DNA of 64,000 bases from Trichoplax adhaerens (taxonomy: Eukaryota; Placozoa; Uniplacotomia; Trichoplacea; Trichoplacidae): positions 398,007 to 462,006 of the forward strand of contig NW_002060962.1 in assembly GCF_000150275.1 (NCBI RefSeq), read 5' to 3'. This document shows, one piece after another, positions 9,960 through 22,029 of the stretch (its first letter is position 1; every line of letters starts with the position of its first letter). The position numbers were made by a program, and so were the translations under genes. The notes beneath the pieces are model-generated. The model made no database searches. It was given only the letters and a program-made list of their open reading frames with translations, and had not been told where the DNA came from.

Positions 9960-11808
9960 CTAACGTAAATTTTTGTTTAACAAATTATTAAAGAAAGCAA
10001 TTTGATTACGCTTGTAATTGGTTACAGGATTATAGCCTTTGGCTGTAATAGTCAAGTAGTAAGTACTGGTACTTGTGTATTCTGGCCAAGAAATCCTTGT
10101 AGTGGATGGATCCCTTAAGATTTAAGTAAAACAGTCGAAGTAACTATTAGTTATATAACATATAAGTTGTAAAATTGATATAACTGCATTTTGGACGATT
10201 TAATTTCTATTCATCGAGTTTTAAATAATCTGAATTGTATACTAATGTACTGCAGTAATTTCTTTACAGTATAACTGAAGTCGATCAACTACTGAGTTTT
10301 TCTTTTAAACACTACAAGATATTAATCATTCTAGTTATAAGATGGAAAATTACATGATCCAGTACTTACCCAGTGCGTATAAAATTTCCCCACATAGCCA
10401 TCATATCTTTACTCAAATCAATTTCTGCAGAACTAAAATTTGATAAAAAGCCGAAAGGCTTATTGACTGGATAGCCAAAGATGTAGGGTAGTTCTACGCC
10501 ATGAGTCGCACCATTCTTAGGTTTAAAATAGGCTGATTGATTTGTTCGATGAGAGAAAACATAGGTATAAGTAGGTGAATAAGCAGAATGATGTCCGGCA
10601 ACGAAATCAGCGGGTGCAAGGAAGAGTGAATCAGTAGTTAATTCCGCTAACATGAGCCAATTACTTGTTAGAGAATTGATGTTTTCTTTGTAATTTGTGT
10701 ATCGGTTGATAGTAACATCTTGTCCTAAATCATTATATACTCCAGTAAGCGAGGCTTTTATAAGGCCTACAAACACTGGTCTATTTACATAAGAAGGTAT
10801 GAGTGAGTAGCCATCTTGAGCTGAAGTTCCTATTAGTAGATTGGCTTTCTTAAATCGACCTGCTGCCCAAGCTTTTCTAGGATTCTCTGCAATTAATTTA
10901 CCGTCTACGGTAATACCAAAAAATCCGCCATTCGTTAACAATAATGAAGCGGATGCTTTTAAAATTGCTGCCACACTTAAACTACGTACACACTGAGTCA
11001 CAGCAGCAATAGTAGTGCCATTACATCCTGCTTGTTTGCCAAACTTCAGGAAAGCTTGACGAGCTTCTGCCATGGAATTATAGATAAAGCCATCGAGCAT
11101 GGCTCCACTTTGCATAATAGTATAACGATATAGATCGTAGCTACTAGGCATTATTGAGTGAATTCCTACGGAGAATGAACCAGCTGAGAACCCAGCAACA
11201 GTAACCGCTTCTTTATTACCGCCAAAGTTTTCAATATTGTCTTGTACCCACCTTAAAGCCATTTGTTGGTCGAGTATTCCTAAATTAGGTTGAATAGCAT
11301 CATTACCGGGATTATCTTCACCAGATGTCAGGAAACCCAAGGCACCCAATCTGTAGTTCATGGAGACAATAACGATACCTTCTTTAGCTGCTAGTGTTTG
11401 CATCTTCCAAAAAGATCCACTACCACTAATGAAACCGCCTCCATGAATCCATACCAGAACGGACATATTAGCAGTAACGACTGGTCTTGTAGTGAAAACG
11501 TTAACATGTAAGCAATCTTCATTCAAATTAACACTTAGGCGTTGAGGGCAAGAACTTTTATATCGGCTTGCGTTTAAAACGCCAGACCAAGCGGATGTTA
11601 AAGCTTTCGGTGGCATAAAGCGTAATGGGCCGATTGGAGGTTGAACGTAAGGAATGCCCAAATAGGAATGAACTGTTGTTCCATCAATTATCTCTGAGTT
11701 TCCTCTAATGAGACCTTTATCTGTTCTAACAATGATTTGGCCGGAACTATTAGGCACAAATAATATTAAAACTAGTGCTGAAAGAATCCATGAAAGGTGT
11801 ACTGCCAT
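9960..11808 (-). CDS. Carboxylesterase/cholinesterase-like protein with frameshifted membrane anchor (gene 3)
   Basis: Exon 1 (10370-11808) and exon 2 (from 10113) flank a 256-bp phase-2 intron (GG|GTAAGT ... TTAAG|G). The catalytic domain is intact: signal peptide to ~Q24, HGGG ~122-125, G-F-S-A-G with Ser208, Q-D-G with Asp332, T-H-G-V-E-L with His436. In exon 2 a single base is missing relative to gene 2 (six bases versus seven between TTGTTAAA and TTTACG, near 9970), so the frame meets TAG at 9960-9962, giving about 530 residues with no stalk or helix. The lost segment is still readable in another frame to 9760. As read, the product would be secreted; a sequencing or assembly error could equally explain it. 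It is ten residues shorter than gene 2 after C-P-Q. Confidence 0.88.
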
Positions 11809-11858
11809 CCTCGTTTTTATTTGAAATGTCGAACAATCGTTTCCAACTATTCTAAATG

Positions 11859-11868
11859 CTTATATAAG
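11859..11868 (-). promoter_or_regulatory. TATA-like motif upstream of gene 3
   Basis: Minus-strand CTTATATAAG lies about 50 nt before the gene 3 ATG. The homologous place upstream of gene 2 is altered. The match is to a consensus only, in A+T-rich DNA. Confidence 0.35.
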
Positions 11869-12064
11869 GGTAAGGGAGGACCTGGTGTTAATTTACTCGA
11901 TCAACAATGAAAAATACACTTAGTTAGTGAGCACTTTGGAGCAATAAGCCTAGGAAAGTAGCGGTACTAATGGCATACCATAAATAGGGCTACTAAAAAT
12001 GACTATCAGAAATACCTCCAGTACACAGCCAACAGTCAGTTTAATTAACTAACAACAAACGACA

Positions 12065-12212
12065 AGCAAGGGATTGCAAAGTTGGTTTTGTGCAGTATGG
12101 TATACCGCTTCATTAGTACCGTATAGTAGAATGAACAAGAAAATGACAAGCCTCCACTTTAATTAAGGCAGAAAGTAAGTTTCCCGTTCCTCCCTTAAAT
12201 TTCTAATAGCCA
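12065..12212. repeat. Upstream repeat shared by genes 1 and 3 (copy B)
   Basis: Same-orientation match to 1515-1645, with AAGTTGGTTTTG-GCAGTATGGTATAC, GTACCGTATAGTAGAATGA and AAGCCTCCACTTTA blocks. It is closer to its gene's start codon than copy A. Confidence 0.6.
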
Positions 12213-12339
12213 CTGCTATAGTAATGATGATGACGTAAAGACTATTTAGCTCTACAATATATGATGTCAGGTGATCAAGAACAACAATTTCTAATAATGG
12301 AGGAACAGCAAGTCATCCTGACCTCGGTAGAAACTTAGT

Positions 12340-12715
12340 TTGACCTCTATTATGCCTCCATATTGGAAGGACTGGCTATATACCATGAGCGAGGTATAAA
12401 AGGATGTTGCGATATAGATCGAAAATAGAAACGGCATAATGTCATCTACTGTATATTATGACAAAAGTAAACAAATTATGCAATCGAATTGGGTGATAGT
12501 ATAGAACATTCCTATGATAGCTCTACCATACCTCTACATTGGATGGACTGACTGCATGTCACGAAGAGCTATAAGAAAAAAAAGCGTTGGGATTTACATT
12601 AAAAATCAAAAGGGGTGCAAAGCAATCAATATTATGACAACATAAACAAATTTATGTAATTGAATTCAATGATATTATAGAATATTTCTATGATAGCAAT
12701 TTGGCACGGAAGTGT
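12340..12715. repeat. Diverged direct duplication, ~175-bp offset
   Basis: CC(T)CCATATTGGAAGGACTG near 12355 recurs as CCTCTACATTGGATGGACTG near 12532, and ATTATGACAAAAGTAAACAAA near 12455 recurs as ATTATGACAACATAAACAAA near 12631, both followed by TATGATAGC. Two decayed tandem units. Confidence 0.6.
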
Positions 12716-13225
12716 ATTCCATTAAATTGATGAAAATTTAGGAGACGAGATAGTGAACTCGATGAGCTGTTTACGACCAGTTTTGCGATCACATGGTCAC
12801 AATGCAATTCTATTCACACCTACCATTCAAGGAAATCTGATGATGTCATTTTAGGATATAAATCAATTCATGGCTTTTCTTTTTACTTTACTCCATCTCT
12901 ATCGCATGGAACATCTATGGACTGCCTGTCAGGAATGATACACTACCATAGTTAATTACATCTACAGGTTATTATGCTAATAACGTTGCTGCTGCATGTT
13001 TACAAAGTCAGCAAGATGGTACGTTTCTTTGCGTTGCGCTCAATGGATTTTGAATTAACATGAAATAGTTTGACTTAGTTATAGATCATCGTGGATACCG
13101 ACAATTGGCTATTTTAAGCTTGGTAAAATCTTGATATCGATTATAACAGGCCTCATTCGTGCAATGGACAACAAAATTTTTATTAACGGAAGTTTTATTT
13201 CTAGGCCTTAATGTTCAGCAAGCAT

Positions 13226-13545
13226 CAGTTACTAGAACAAAGAAGCAATATAATATGAACACAGATCATAGAATGAGGTTTTACTGATGTTGCAATGTTA
13301 TCATTGCCAACGCACAAGAAGAAGAGCCAAGTTCTAGTTGTATCTAATTAAATTAAAAATCATTTCTTCACACCCAATAATAATACAGTTACTAGAATAA
13401 AGAAGGAATATAATATGAACACAGATCATAGAATGAGGTTTTACTGATGTTGCAATGTTATCATTACCAACGCACAAGAAGAAGAGCCAAGTTCTAGTTG
13501 TATCTAATTAAATTAAAAATCATTTCTTCACACCCAATAATAATA
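13226..13545. repeat. Near-perfect 160-bp tandem duplication
   Basis: 13226-13385 and 13386-13545 differ at only a few bases (for example GAACAAAGAAGCAAT versus GAATAAAGAAGGAAT). Exact head-to-tail contact and high identity indicate a recent event. No coding potential. Confidence 0.93.
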
Positions 13546-13760
13546 CGTATGTTACGTATTATTGATAGGCTCAAATTTTCATCTCCAGTAAACAATGTCA
13601 AAGTAAAGGTAGATTGTCAACCCACTTTTAATATATTAATTTACTCTTAGCACTTTTGACAGAAGCTACTTTATCATCTGTAATACTGTATTAGCACTAA
13701 TAATTGTCAATAGTTAAAAGATTCCACTTCAAATTAAACTTCTAACTTGCACTAATAAAC

Positions 13761-15873
13761 TTATACTAGTTTAGCTCTATGCATTTTGCAAAACAAAACG
13801 GCAACTATTATTAATAATACTCCAGATATTCCAGCCAGAACAAATGTGGCAATCATGTATGTAGATTCCGAGGAATGGGATTCTTGCAGAGTAGTGATAT
13901 TAGTTGGAGTCATTGTAGAATGAGTAGCTTGAATAGAAAGTTGAGGAAGGTACTGATTCCAAAAGGCTGCTTGTGTTGCAAAAAAATTATTTTTAACTTG
14001 GAAATTAGGAGCAATCCATAAGTACTTTTTTGTGTCTTGTGTATACTCCGGCCATGTGATGGGAGAACTTAAATCTGTTGGATTTCTATGGAAAAGAATA
14101 ATAAACCAGAGAAATAAGTTAAACATTAATAAGAATAGAGTGTTAAAACTGACTTTCGCCAATTTATATTCCTTGTTGGCCATACTAGCAAACTGAACAT
14201 TTCCCATATATAAATGCTTAATATATTTGCAGCTAATACACATTCTGTAAATGACAAAATTACGCTATAAATAACTATAATTTATCTATTACTGATATTG
14301 CCTTTGTTAGTGATAGTATAATTACAGTAGTTTAAACTATCTTTACTTACCCATTCCGGACAAAATTACCCCAATACGACATCATATGTCTGCTTAATTC
14401 TTGTTCTTCGGCGTTAAATGTTGTCGGAAATCCGGCTGGATTATCGACAGGATAACCGAAAACATAAGGTACTTCCATAGTATGAGTTATCTTTAGATAA
14501 GCTGGTCGGTACGTCCCACTAGTACGATGAGCAAATATATAGTTAAAAGTCGGTACATATCGAGAAAATTGATCTGCATAATACTCGTTAGGTATAGCAA
14601 AGACGAAATCGTTAAATAATTCTCCATATTGATCTCGATTCGATATCGGCGAATTAAAATTAGACCAATTTGTATACTGATATTGTATCGATAATTTTAC
14701 ACGTTGACTTGCAAACGGAAAGGCGTTGTTAGTAATAGCTATGAAACCTTGACGTGGTATTCCTTGTGCAATACTTCCGGGATTAGGTAAACCAAGAAGA
14801 CCGAAATAGCCATCATTTAATGTAGTACCCATCATAATACTAACTTTATGAAATCTTCCCGCTGGTATAGCTGTATGTAAGGCTTCTCGTATAGTACTGG
14901 CATCAGCAACGGGAAAGCTAAGAGCAATATTATTTGATCGTTGAACAATTTGGAGACTTATTAACTGCTGTACAGTTAATGCTTGTAGACATTTGACGAT
15001 TAGTGATGTTGTATTTCTTGTACAGTTAGCTGACGAAACAAATCGTTGATAAGATGTCTTGGCTACAGCAAGTGAAATTGGAAACGCGATACGTGATTGA
15101 ATGAATGGTAGTGTAGCTCCGTAAGGTGCACTTTGAGATATTACACCTCTAAATAATCCCTTACTAGAAGGCATAACTACGTGGTATATAGCAGATCCGC
15201 CGCCTGCTGAATTTCCAGCTAACGTAATAAAATCTGGGTTACCTCCAAAATTTTCAATATTATCTTTAACCCATTGTAATGCTAAACTTTGATCTTTTAA
15301 ACCATTATTAGCTAGTATAGCTCTTTTAGCAATGTCTTCTTCGCCGGATGTCATAAAACCTAGAATACCTATTCGATAGTTAATAGTAACTACGACGATA
15401 CCTTCATTGGCAGCTAAGATTTGACCAGACCATCGCGCCCCTGAACCGCTATCGTATCCACCGCCATGGATATACACCAATACAGACATATTGCCAGCAC
15501 TAGAAGGATTGGAAGTAAATATATTTAGGTATAAACAGTCTTCGCTAGTTTTACTGGCTAGTGAGTTGGGTTCAATATAAAAGTTTATCGGAAGTCTTTG
15601 CGGACAACTGTATTGATATTGAGTAGTATTTAAGACGCCATTCCAAGATTTGACTGGTACAGGCGGTTTAAATCGTAATTCATTAATAGGTGGTTGAGCG
15701 TATGGAATACCGCGATAGGTGAATTGAGTTCGACCGTTCGTTATAATCGTTTTCCCACTAACTAAACCGTTTTTCGTAGGAATAATAAGTTGTGCATTCG
15801 AAAATGGCATTACAATTGCCAACACTATAATAAAGCATGCTAAGATTTGAAATATATGATGTTTTAGAGCCAT
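13761..15873 (-). CDS. Membrane-anchored carboxylesterase/cholinesterase-like protein (gene 4)
   Basis: Exons 14351-15873 and 13761-14085 with a 265-bp phase-2 intron (GG|GTAAGT ... CATAG|A) give 615 residues and a G-N-P junction. Signal peptide to about A27; E-D-C-L-Y-L-N ~111-117; HGGG ~136-139; nucleophile G-N-S-A-G (Ser222); acid Asp354 in L-N-D-G; His464 in T-H-T-M-E-V. Exon 2 carries W-P-E-Y, A-F-W-N-Q-Y-L-P-Q-L, a short Ser/Thr stalk, a helix (M-I-A-T-F-V-L-A-G-I to V-A-V-L-F) and a C-K-M-H-R-A-K tail. The triad and oxyanion hole are complete, so activity is expected. Numerous N-x-S/T sites suit an extracellular domain. Closest relatives are gene 6 and the broken copy 5. Confidence 0.93.
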
Positions 15874-18800
15874 GACGAAAGCGTCGTTACTCGGACGATT
15901 TGATTACGCTTGTGTAGTTCAATTTGACTGAACTCTAGCTAGAATCCTTCTACTTATAATATTAATTAATTTAATTCGATTTATTACGACAGGTAGTACC
16001 TTATATCAATAATTTGTGAACTTTGCTACTTCAACAAATAGTAGTTGTTATAGTGGGTGTGGTCAGCAATATGGTTTCCCTTTAAACAATAAGCATTTAA
16101 ATCGCGCAGCCGCTATCGCAGTTGTTCTTGGACTTATTGTTGCCGTATGGAAACAATAGAGTTTATACCAGAAGCATTTAAGTCAAGAATTATATACTAG
16201 TACGCAGAATCGCCTAGATGGGGCGTTGTCAATCGATTGTAGTTACTTCCTGTTATATGAGTACAGTATATTCGAGAATAGCGTTTATGATAATGATTGA
16301 CAAGCTAAATTATTTTCCTGATCGCTAAAATTGATATATACAGATTCATAGTAGCCAATAAATACAGTAAACGATACTGTATCTGTGTCTGTAAAGTTAA
16401 CGAATATAAGGAACACTATAATTTCGAGTGTTAGCTACAAATAGGATATTACGAGTATGACCTAAAATCTTGAAATGCCGTACATTAAAATTGATACATA
16501 CGACATTTGCAATCGTAATAATCAAGACATATAACAAGAAATATCTTAAGCGCATAAAAATTATGAAACACAAGCAGCCGTATGAATTCTAAACAGAAGC
16601 TAAAACCTGAGATATGAAGGCCTATCAGTAACTCTTAAAATATGTAGACCGAGATACCAGTAATATCAGCTGCAATTAAGATACAGCATAATATTATAAA
16701 ACAAATAGCACTGTTTAAAAATATTCCAGTGCTTATTGATACCTTGAGATTAATAATGAAGGACAATATGGTAGTGAATGTAGCAAGTTAACGACAAGTT
16801 ACTACATATCTCAGTTAGCCATTTGCAAATTTAAATATCAAAACAGATCCCCTTTCTAGCATTATCACTGCTAGTCGAGTACCCGTTCAAATGAACGGGA
16901 ACGTATACTGCACAACACGTTATACCGAACAAAATTCAGAGCTAGGTTATTAGACCATGTATGAATCCTTCTTAGTGCGAGATAGCTAGCTTACAAATAA
17001 ACCTGAGTCGAGGGCGGGATGCGGGTTAAGAATTCTTATAATGATACAGTGTTTGTATATCAATTACACTCATTCCGGGTTAGAAAATCAACAATTTGAT
17101 CAAGTTTTATCCGGTTCGCGTTGCATTTTCACTCCATTTAAGGACTCTACTGTTAATAAAGGTATCCAATTTTTGTTCTTTATTCTAAGTTATTAGAAGG
17201 AACTTAAACATCATACGATTCTTTGTATCAGCCTAATACACGAAAAACTTCGCTATCGATTTACTACCCTCATACTAAAATGTATTAGTAAGAGAAAAGC
17301 CCATAAAATGATATACGATCGTATATTTAGCGTTTATTGGATGGACAAAATGAGATACGTAACAGGAGTAACATTTCTTTTCATAATTTAAAAAAACAGA
17401 ATGTTCGTATATGTTGTATCGATAACCTATAGCACGTTTAATCTGAATCTTTCGTGTTATTGCAAGAATAAATTAACGGTAGACTATGAATTTTAGTTCA
17501 AGATTAGTCTTTGCAAACTCAACATTGAATACTTAAGCATAGTTATAGTAATTTAATTTCAGTCTAACCAGATGCAGTATAAAATTCGCAATACCTGAGT
17601 ATAATATGTACTTTGTCCTTGATTCATGTAAAAGTTTACTTATAACATATCGCATACAATTAAACTGAGATAAGTTAATAAGTTGTATCGATAACACCTT
17701 TAATTGTTATCTCGTAGTAATTAATTGTACGTATACGCGATGAATTAAAATTTAGGTCAAGCTTCTCAGTATAAATATTGTTTAAGTCCATTATACTACG
17801 CTAACACTAGCTAATATAACATTAATTTACTTGATTTGATTTCACTATTTTATTTATAGATTCATTATTATACTTGATGTTACTTAACTAAACTTGCCTA
17901 ATCTAAATTAATTTAGATTACCCTAGATAAGTAACAATGACTGAGAAATGCACTTTCAGAATCTTCTAACTATATCTTTATTCTCGAAAATGCAAGTCTA
18001 ATTTAATATTCAAAATCAATCATTTAAATAGTTATTCTAGCCATAAAACCGGTTTACGATGTGTGATATATTTCGACCAATAAGACTTCGAGAATACATT
18101 AAATTATTCCTAGTCTAAAGAGTATTGCTCGTTATCGCAGATAGATGCGTGTGTTTTTCCTTAACACGGTAAAATTTATAACTATTTCCAACGTTTAGAT
18201 CGGAAATAAAGTAGCTATTAATGTCGTATTGCTCTCAATACATATGTATGCGTATTCCTTAGCAATTCCATACATGTATTATAAGATCATAGATTCCTAA
18301 AATTCCTAAAATTACTGTCTGCAAAAGTTTAGGTGTCTATCATATGGCACATTATTGTAGTATAGTAATTCATACCCCTGCTCTACCTCTACGATCATAA
18401 ATACGAATGTCAATGACTACGCTGGCAGATATACGTAATACCTCGCAGTACCTGGCACAAAGCAAATAATGATCCAATAAGATTTTAATGTACGTGTAGT
18501 GATGTACTCATATTTGATTATACGGATAGCTATGTTTGATATAGTTAGGTTACTTTGAATAGATATTATCGTGAAGCTAATATTAAATGATTGCTAACTA
18601 CTATACTAGAAATTGCTGATGACTAATAGTAGCCACTTGACTAATTATGGTACAAGATTTATGTAGCTAGAAATACTGTAGCTGTTAAGATGCCCTTCGG
18701 AGAAAGGGGCTAGACGTTAATAGAAGAGTAGTGACATCTTAAGTAGAATGATTTAGATTTTAGAAAATAATGATGTACTATTTGAGAAAAGGATTTAGTT

Positions 18801-20264
18801 TGATGACTCATATCTGATTGTAGATTTATCAAATTGTCATAAATGGATTTAACTAAATGTATATAAGAACTGCAGAGATGAACTCACGAGGCAAAGAGAT
18901 TTCACTTCGCTTTGAGCTCGGAATACCTTAGATTTTAGACTAGATTCTTGTAGTAATTAATTATCTCTCTACTATTCCTAAAATATTGTAATAAAAGCCT
19001 TTTAGAAAATACCATTTGACTAAGATAGTTATTGTGAGACGCATTTATTATGTTGCGCTATATAAGATCTCTGTAATTCAATATTCTGCGGAGTTAAGAT
19101 CGCAATACTGGTAGCGTGAGCTAAGAAAAACAATAAGGTTATCTAATATGCAATACGCGTATACCGATAATTAATATTCAAGATACTATAAGTTAAGCAT
19201 TCGTTACGGCTAGGACATAATTTGGATTAAATTTATCGACAAAATTGAATTTTTAGTTCATATAAAAACATCATACTAAATACCGGCTACGACACTATCA
19301 ATAGAACAAATGGTTGTAAGTAGTAGCAAAGAGCTGTTAATACTAAAATTGTTAAATGTGACAATCTATATTGTGTGTAGCATGAAAGATTATAACTAGT
19401 GCATATTTATTTAAAAACAAACTAAATCATAATCTTAATACACTGCAATATCTCTAACTTCCTAACTTAAAATGAAGCTAAAGATTATTGTAATATCTCT
19501 TATAAATCCATATACCGCAAATATCGAATCGTCGTCAATTATTTTCATAGCCTTTAGTAGTGTAATTATCATAAGTATTGTTTTCATTTTATGAAACAGT
19601 ATTTACCATAAATTTTTTGGTAAGGGATCACTTTTGTTTAATCTACTGTTCAAGAAGTAATATTAAAGAATTACATGAGGCAAATGATTGATAAAGTTTT
19701 TGCTACTAAGATTAGCTGGAGAACTTATTTATTTTATATAGTAACGTGATAGATAATTATATTTAAACGATTTCATTATTTCGTATAGGACCACCATCCT
19801 CCATATCAACTATAGGATATGCAAGTGTTTACTTGCGATATGCCAATCTAAACAGTATTTTCATATTCTATTTACGATCAAGAAAGCCGACATGTTTAAC
19901 TATTTAAATTAAGAATGTATCATTATTTACTTATAGATCTATTTTACTTACAAATTTCGCTTCATCGAACTATAAATTTTGGATACGTAATTTAAATTTT
20001 ATTATTAATCTCGCGAATTTATTACGAACGTTATATCGTGTTCATTAACACTATCGATGATATGAATTAATTATAATAACGTAAAAATCAACATGAATGA
20101 TACATCCATCTTGCTAAAAGTTACTAGGTATGAGTGTGTAAGCAAGGATAGGCATCAATTTTGGCTCATGTTAGTAATAACAAACGAAATACCTTTAATC
20201 GATACAATTAGTCGAGAAGTTCTATTAAATATTGTATAAATAGAATTCGTAAACATTAAATAAT
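15874..20264. other. Long intergenic region upstream of gene 4
   Basis: 4.4 kb of A+T-rich DNA. Apart from the dispersed repeat at 16975-17160 I recognise no gene, exon or clear tandem repeat. Open stretches are short and lack domain motifs. Confidence 0.5.
16975..17160 (-). repeat. Dispersed repeat, copy 2 (inverted relative to 2060-2215)
   Basis: The reverse complement matches 2060-2215 across several blocks, including GTCCTTAAATGGAGTGAAAA, TGATCAAATTGTT and AAGAATTCTTAACCCGCATC. Opposite orientation 15 kb away points to a dispersed element rather than local duplication. Confidence 0.6.
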
Positions 20265-21124
20265 CTGTGACGTTGCATTTTGGTGCAATCAGCTACCGAA
20301 CTAAATCGTTGAAAAACAATCTTAGCTCTAGCTAATGTCTGTGATAAATACGTTCTCGATTTAATGTATGGTAGAAGTATTCCATAAGGTCCACTTTGAG
20401 AGATTACGCTTCTAAATAATCCTTTACTGGAAGGCATCACTAGATAACAGATAGCAGATGAACCTCCTGCGGAATTTCCAGCTATCGTAATAAAGTTTGG
20501 GTTACCTCCAAAACTTTCGATATTTTCCTTTACCCATTGTTATGCTAAACTATGATTTTGTAGACTAAGATTCGCTGGAATATTTCTTTGATTACTACCT
20601 TCTTCGCCGGATGACATAAAACTTAAAACATTTATTCGATAATTAATAGTAACTACGACGATACCTTAATTAGCAGCTAATATTTGACCAGGCCATTATG
20701 CTCCTGAACGATTGCATATCCGCCACCGAGGATGAAGACTAACACGGACATATTCCTAGCTATAGAAGGATTCGAGATAAAGATATTTAGAGATAGACAA
20801 TCTTCATTAATTCGACTCCTAAGTGATTTTGGATCAGTAAAAAGGACTGGAAGTTACTAGAGGCAACTGTATTGATATTCTGTAGCGTTTAAGACGCCTC
20901 TCCAAGATTCTACTGGCACTGGTGGTTTAAATCGTAATTGATTAATGGGTAGTTGGGCGCAAGGAATACCAAGATAAGTGAATTGAGTTAAATCACTAGT
21001 TAGAACTGTTTCCTCGCAATATAGCCGTTCTTTGTAGGAATGATAAGATGAGCATTAGAAATAGGGCATACTAAACCCACAATTGCAATAAAAGATGCCA
21101 GCAATGGAGATATTTTAGGGCCAT
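20265..21124 (-). pseudogene. Broken, truncated carboxylesterase copy (gene 5 relic)
   Basis: Starts at an ATG (21124) with M-A-L-K like gene 4, but the frame stops within about 20 codons and further frameshifts and stops follow. Recognisable blocks in shifting frames: T-Y-L-G-I-P-C-A-Q, P-V-E-S-W-R-G-V-L-N-A-T, E-D-C-type segment, L-G-G-G in place of HGGG, Y-R-(I/L) block, G-N-S-A-G, and M-P-S-S-K-G-L-F through to A-D-C-T-K. Homology ends there, mid-domain, so about the last 40 percent of exon 1 and all of exon 2 are missing. It belongs with genes 4 and 6. No functional product is expected. The longest intact piece ends at 20225 with an unrelated tail. Confidence 0.92.
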
Positions 21125-22029
21125 AACGAAAATCAATACTAAATACGACACGAATTTAGTAAGCGTATGCTACTGCAGATGTGGTAGAGATATTGACTAC
21201 GTGGAATTCTCTTAGCACTATCATTAGTGAACTTAATTTAGAATCATTACGTAAATACATCAACAAATTTTGAGCTACATGCTACTTCAGTGAACGATAA
21301 GGAACGTTGCTTATGACACAGTTAGCAGAATAGCTTTGTCTAGAAGTATGTTTGTTGCTACCAAGATTATCGGTTAAGGAGGACGTTGGACTCATTATAT
21401 TTATTTAGTTTTCAGATGAAAGTAATGTCAATTTTCAACGTACTTGTCCATCAATTGAATGACTACAGTCTCATTATTTAATTATTAAATCTTGCAAATA
21501 TGCAATCACAATAATAGACAATAGAGTATAAGCTTGAATGATAATTGTGTAATCAATTTTCATTATTATTAAGTAAATTATCGTTGAGAAATCAATAATA
21601 GATATTTATATGAAAGAGCATGAAGCCAAACAGATTTATCTTAAAAGATAAATGCAGGTGGCTACGATGTAATCTAAGCAACAGAAGTTATAAGATTTTA
21701 ATATGTATGCGTATCATAAATTTTCATTAATGCTAAAAAATTTATTAGAGATCAAGGGGAAAATTTAGTAGGCTATATAACTGATAATACATCTATTGTA
21801 TCTATTACGTATGTGGATTTAGTAATAGGTTTAAATCTTAGCTCAAGTTAGTAATATCACACCGAACTAAAAATAACAATCTCTATTAAATGTGAAGATA
21901 TAATTTATTACGATCTGGTACTTAACTTTAGTAATTTGGAGTGTATAAATAAATCTTAATGAATAGCATAGCGCAATAAAACTGTCATTACTGTTGAAGG
22001 TTGATTATAAATAGAATTTTTATATTGTA
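21125..22029. other. Intergenic region between relic 5 and gene 6
   Basis: About 0.9 kb of A+T-rich sequence. I see no gene or clear repeat. Confidence 0.5.

Larger units (their letters stand above)
11809..13760. other. Intergenic region between genes 3 and 4
   Basis: No supported gene. Contains a TATA-like motif for gene 3, copy B of the upstream repeat, a diverged duplication (12340-12715) and a near-perfect 160-bp tandem duplication (13226-13545). Confidence 0.55.
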
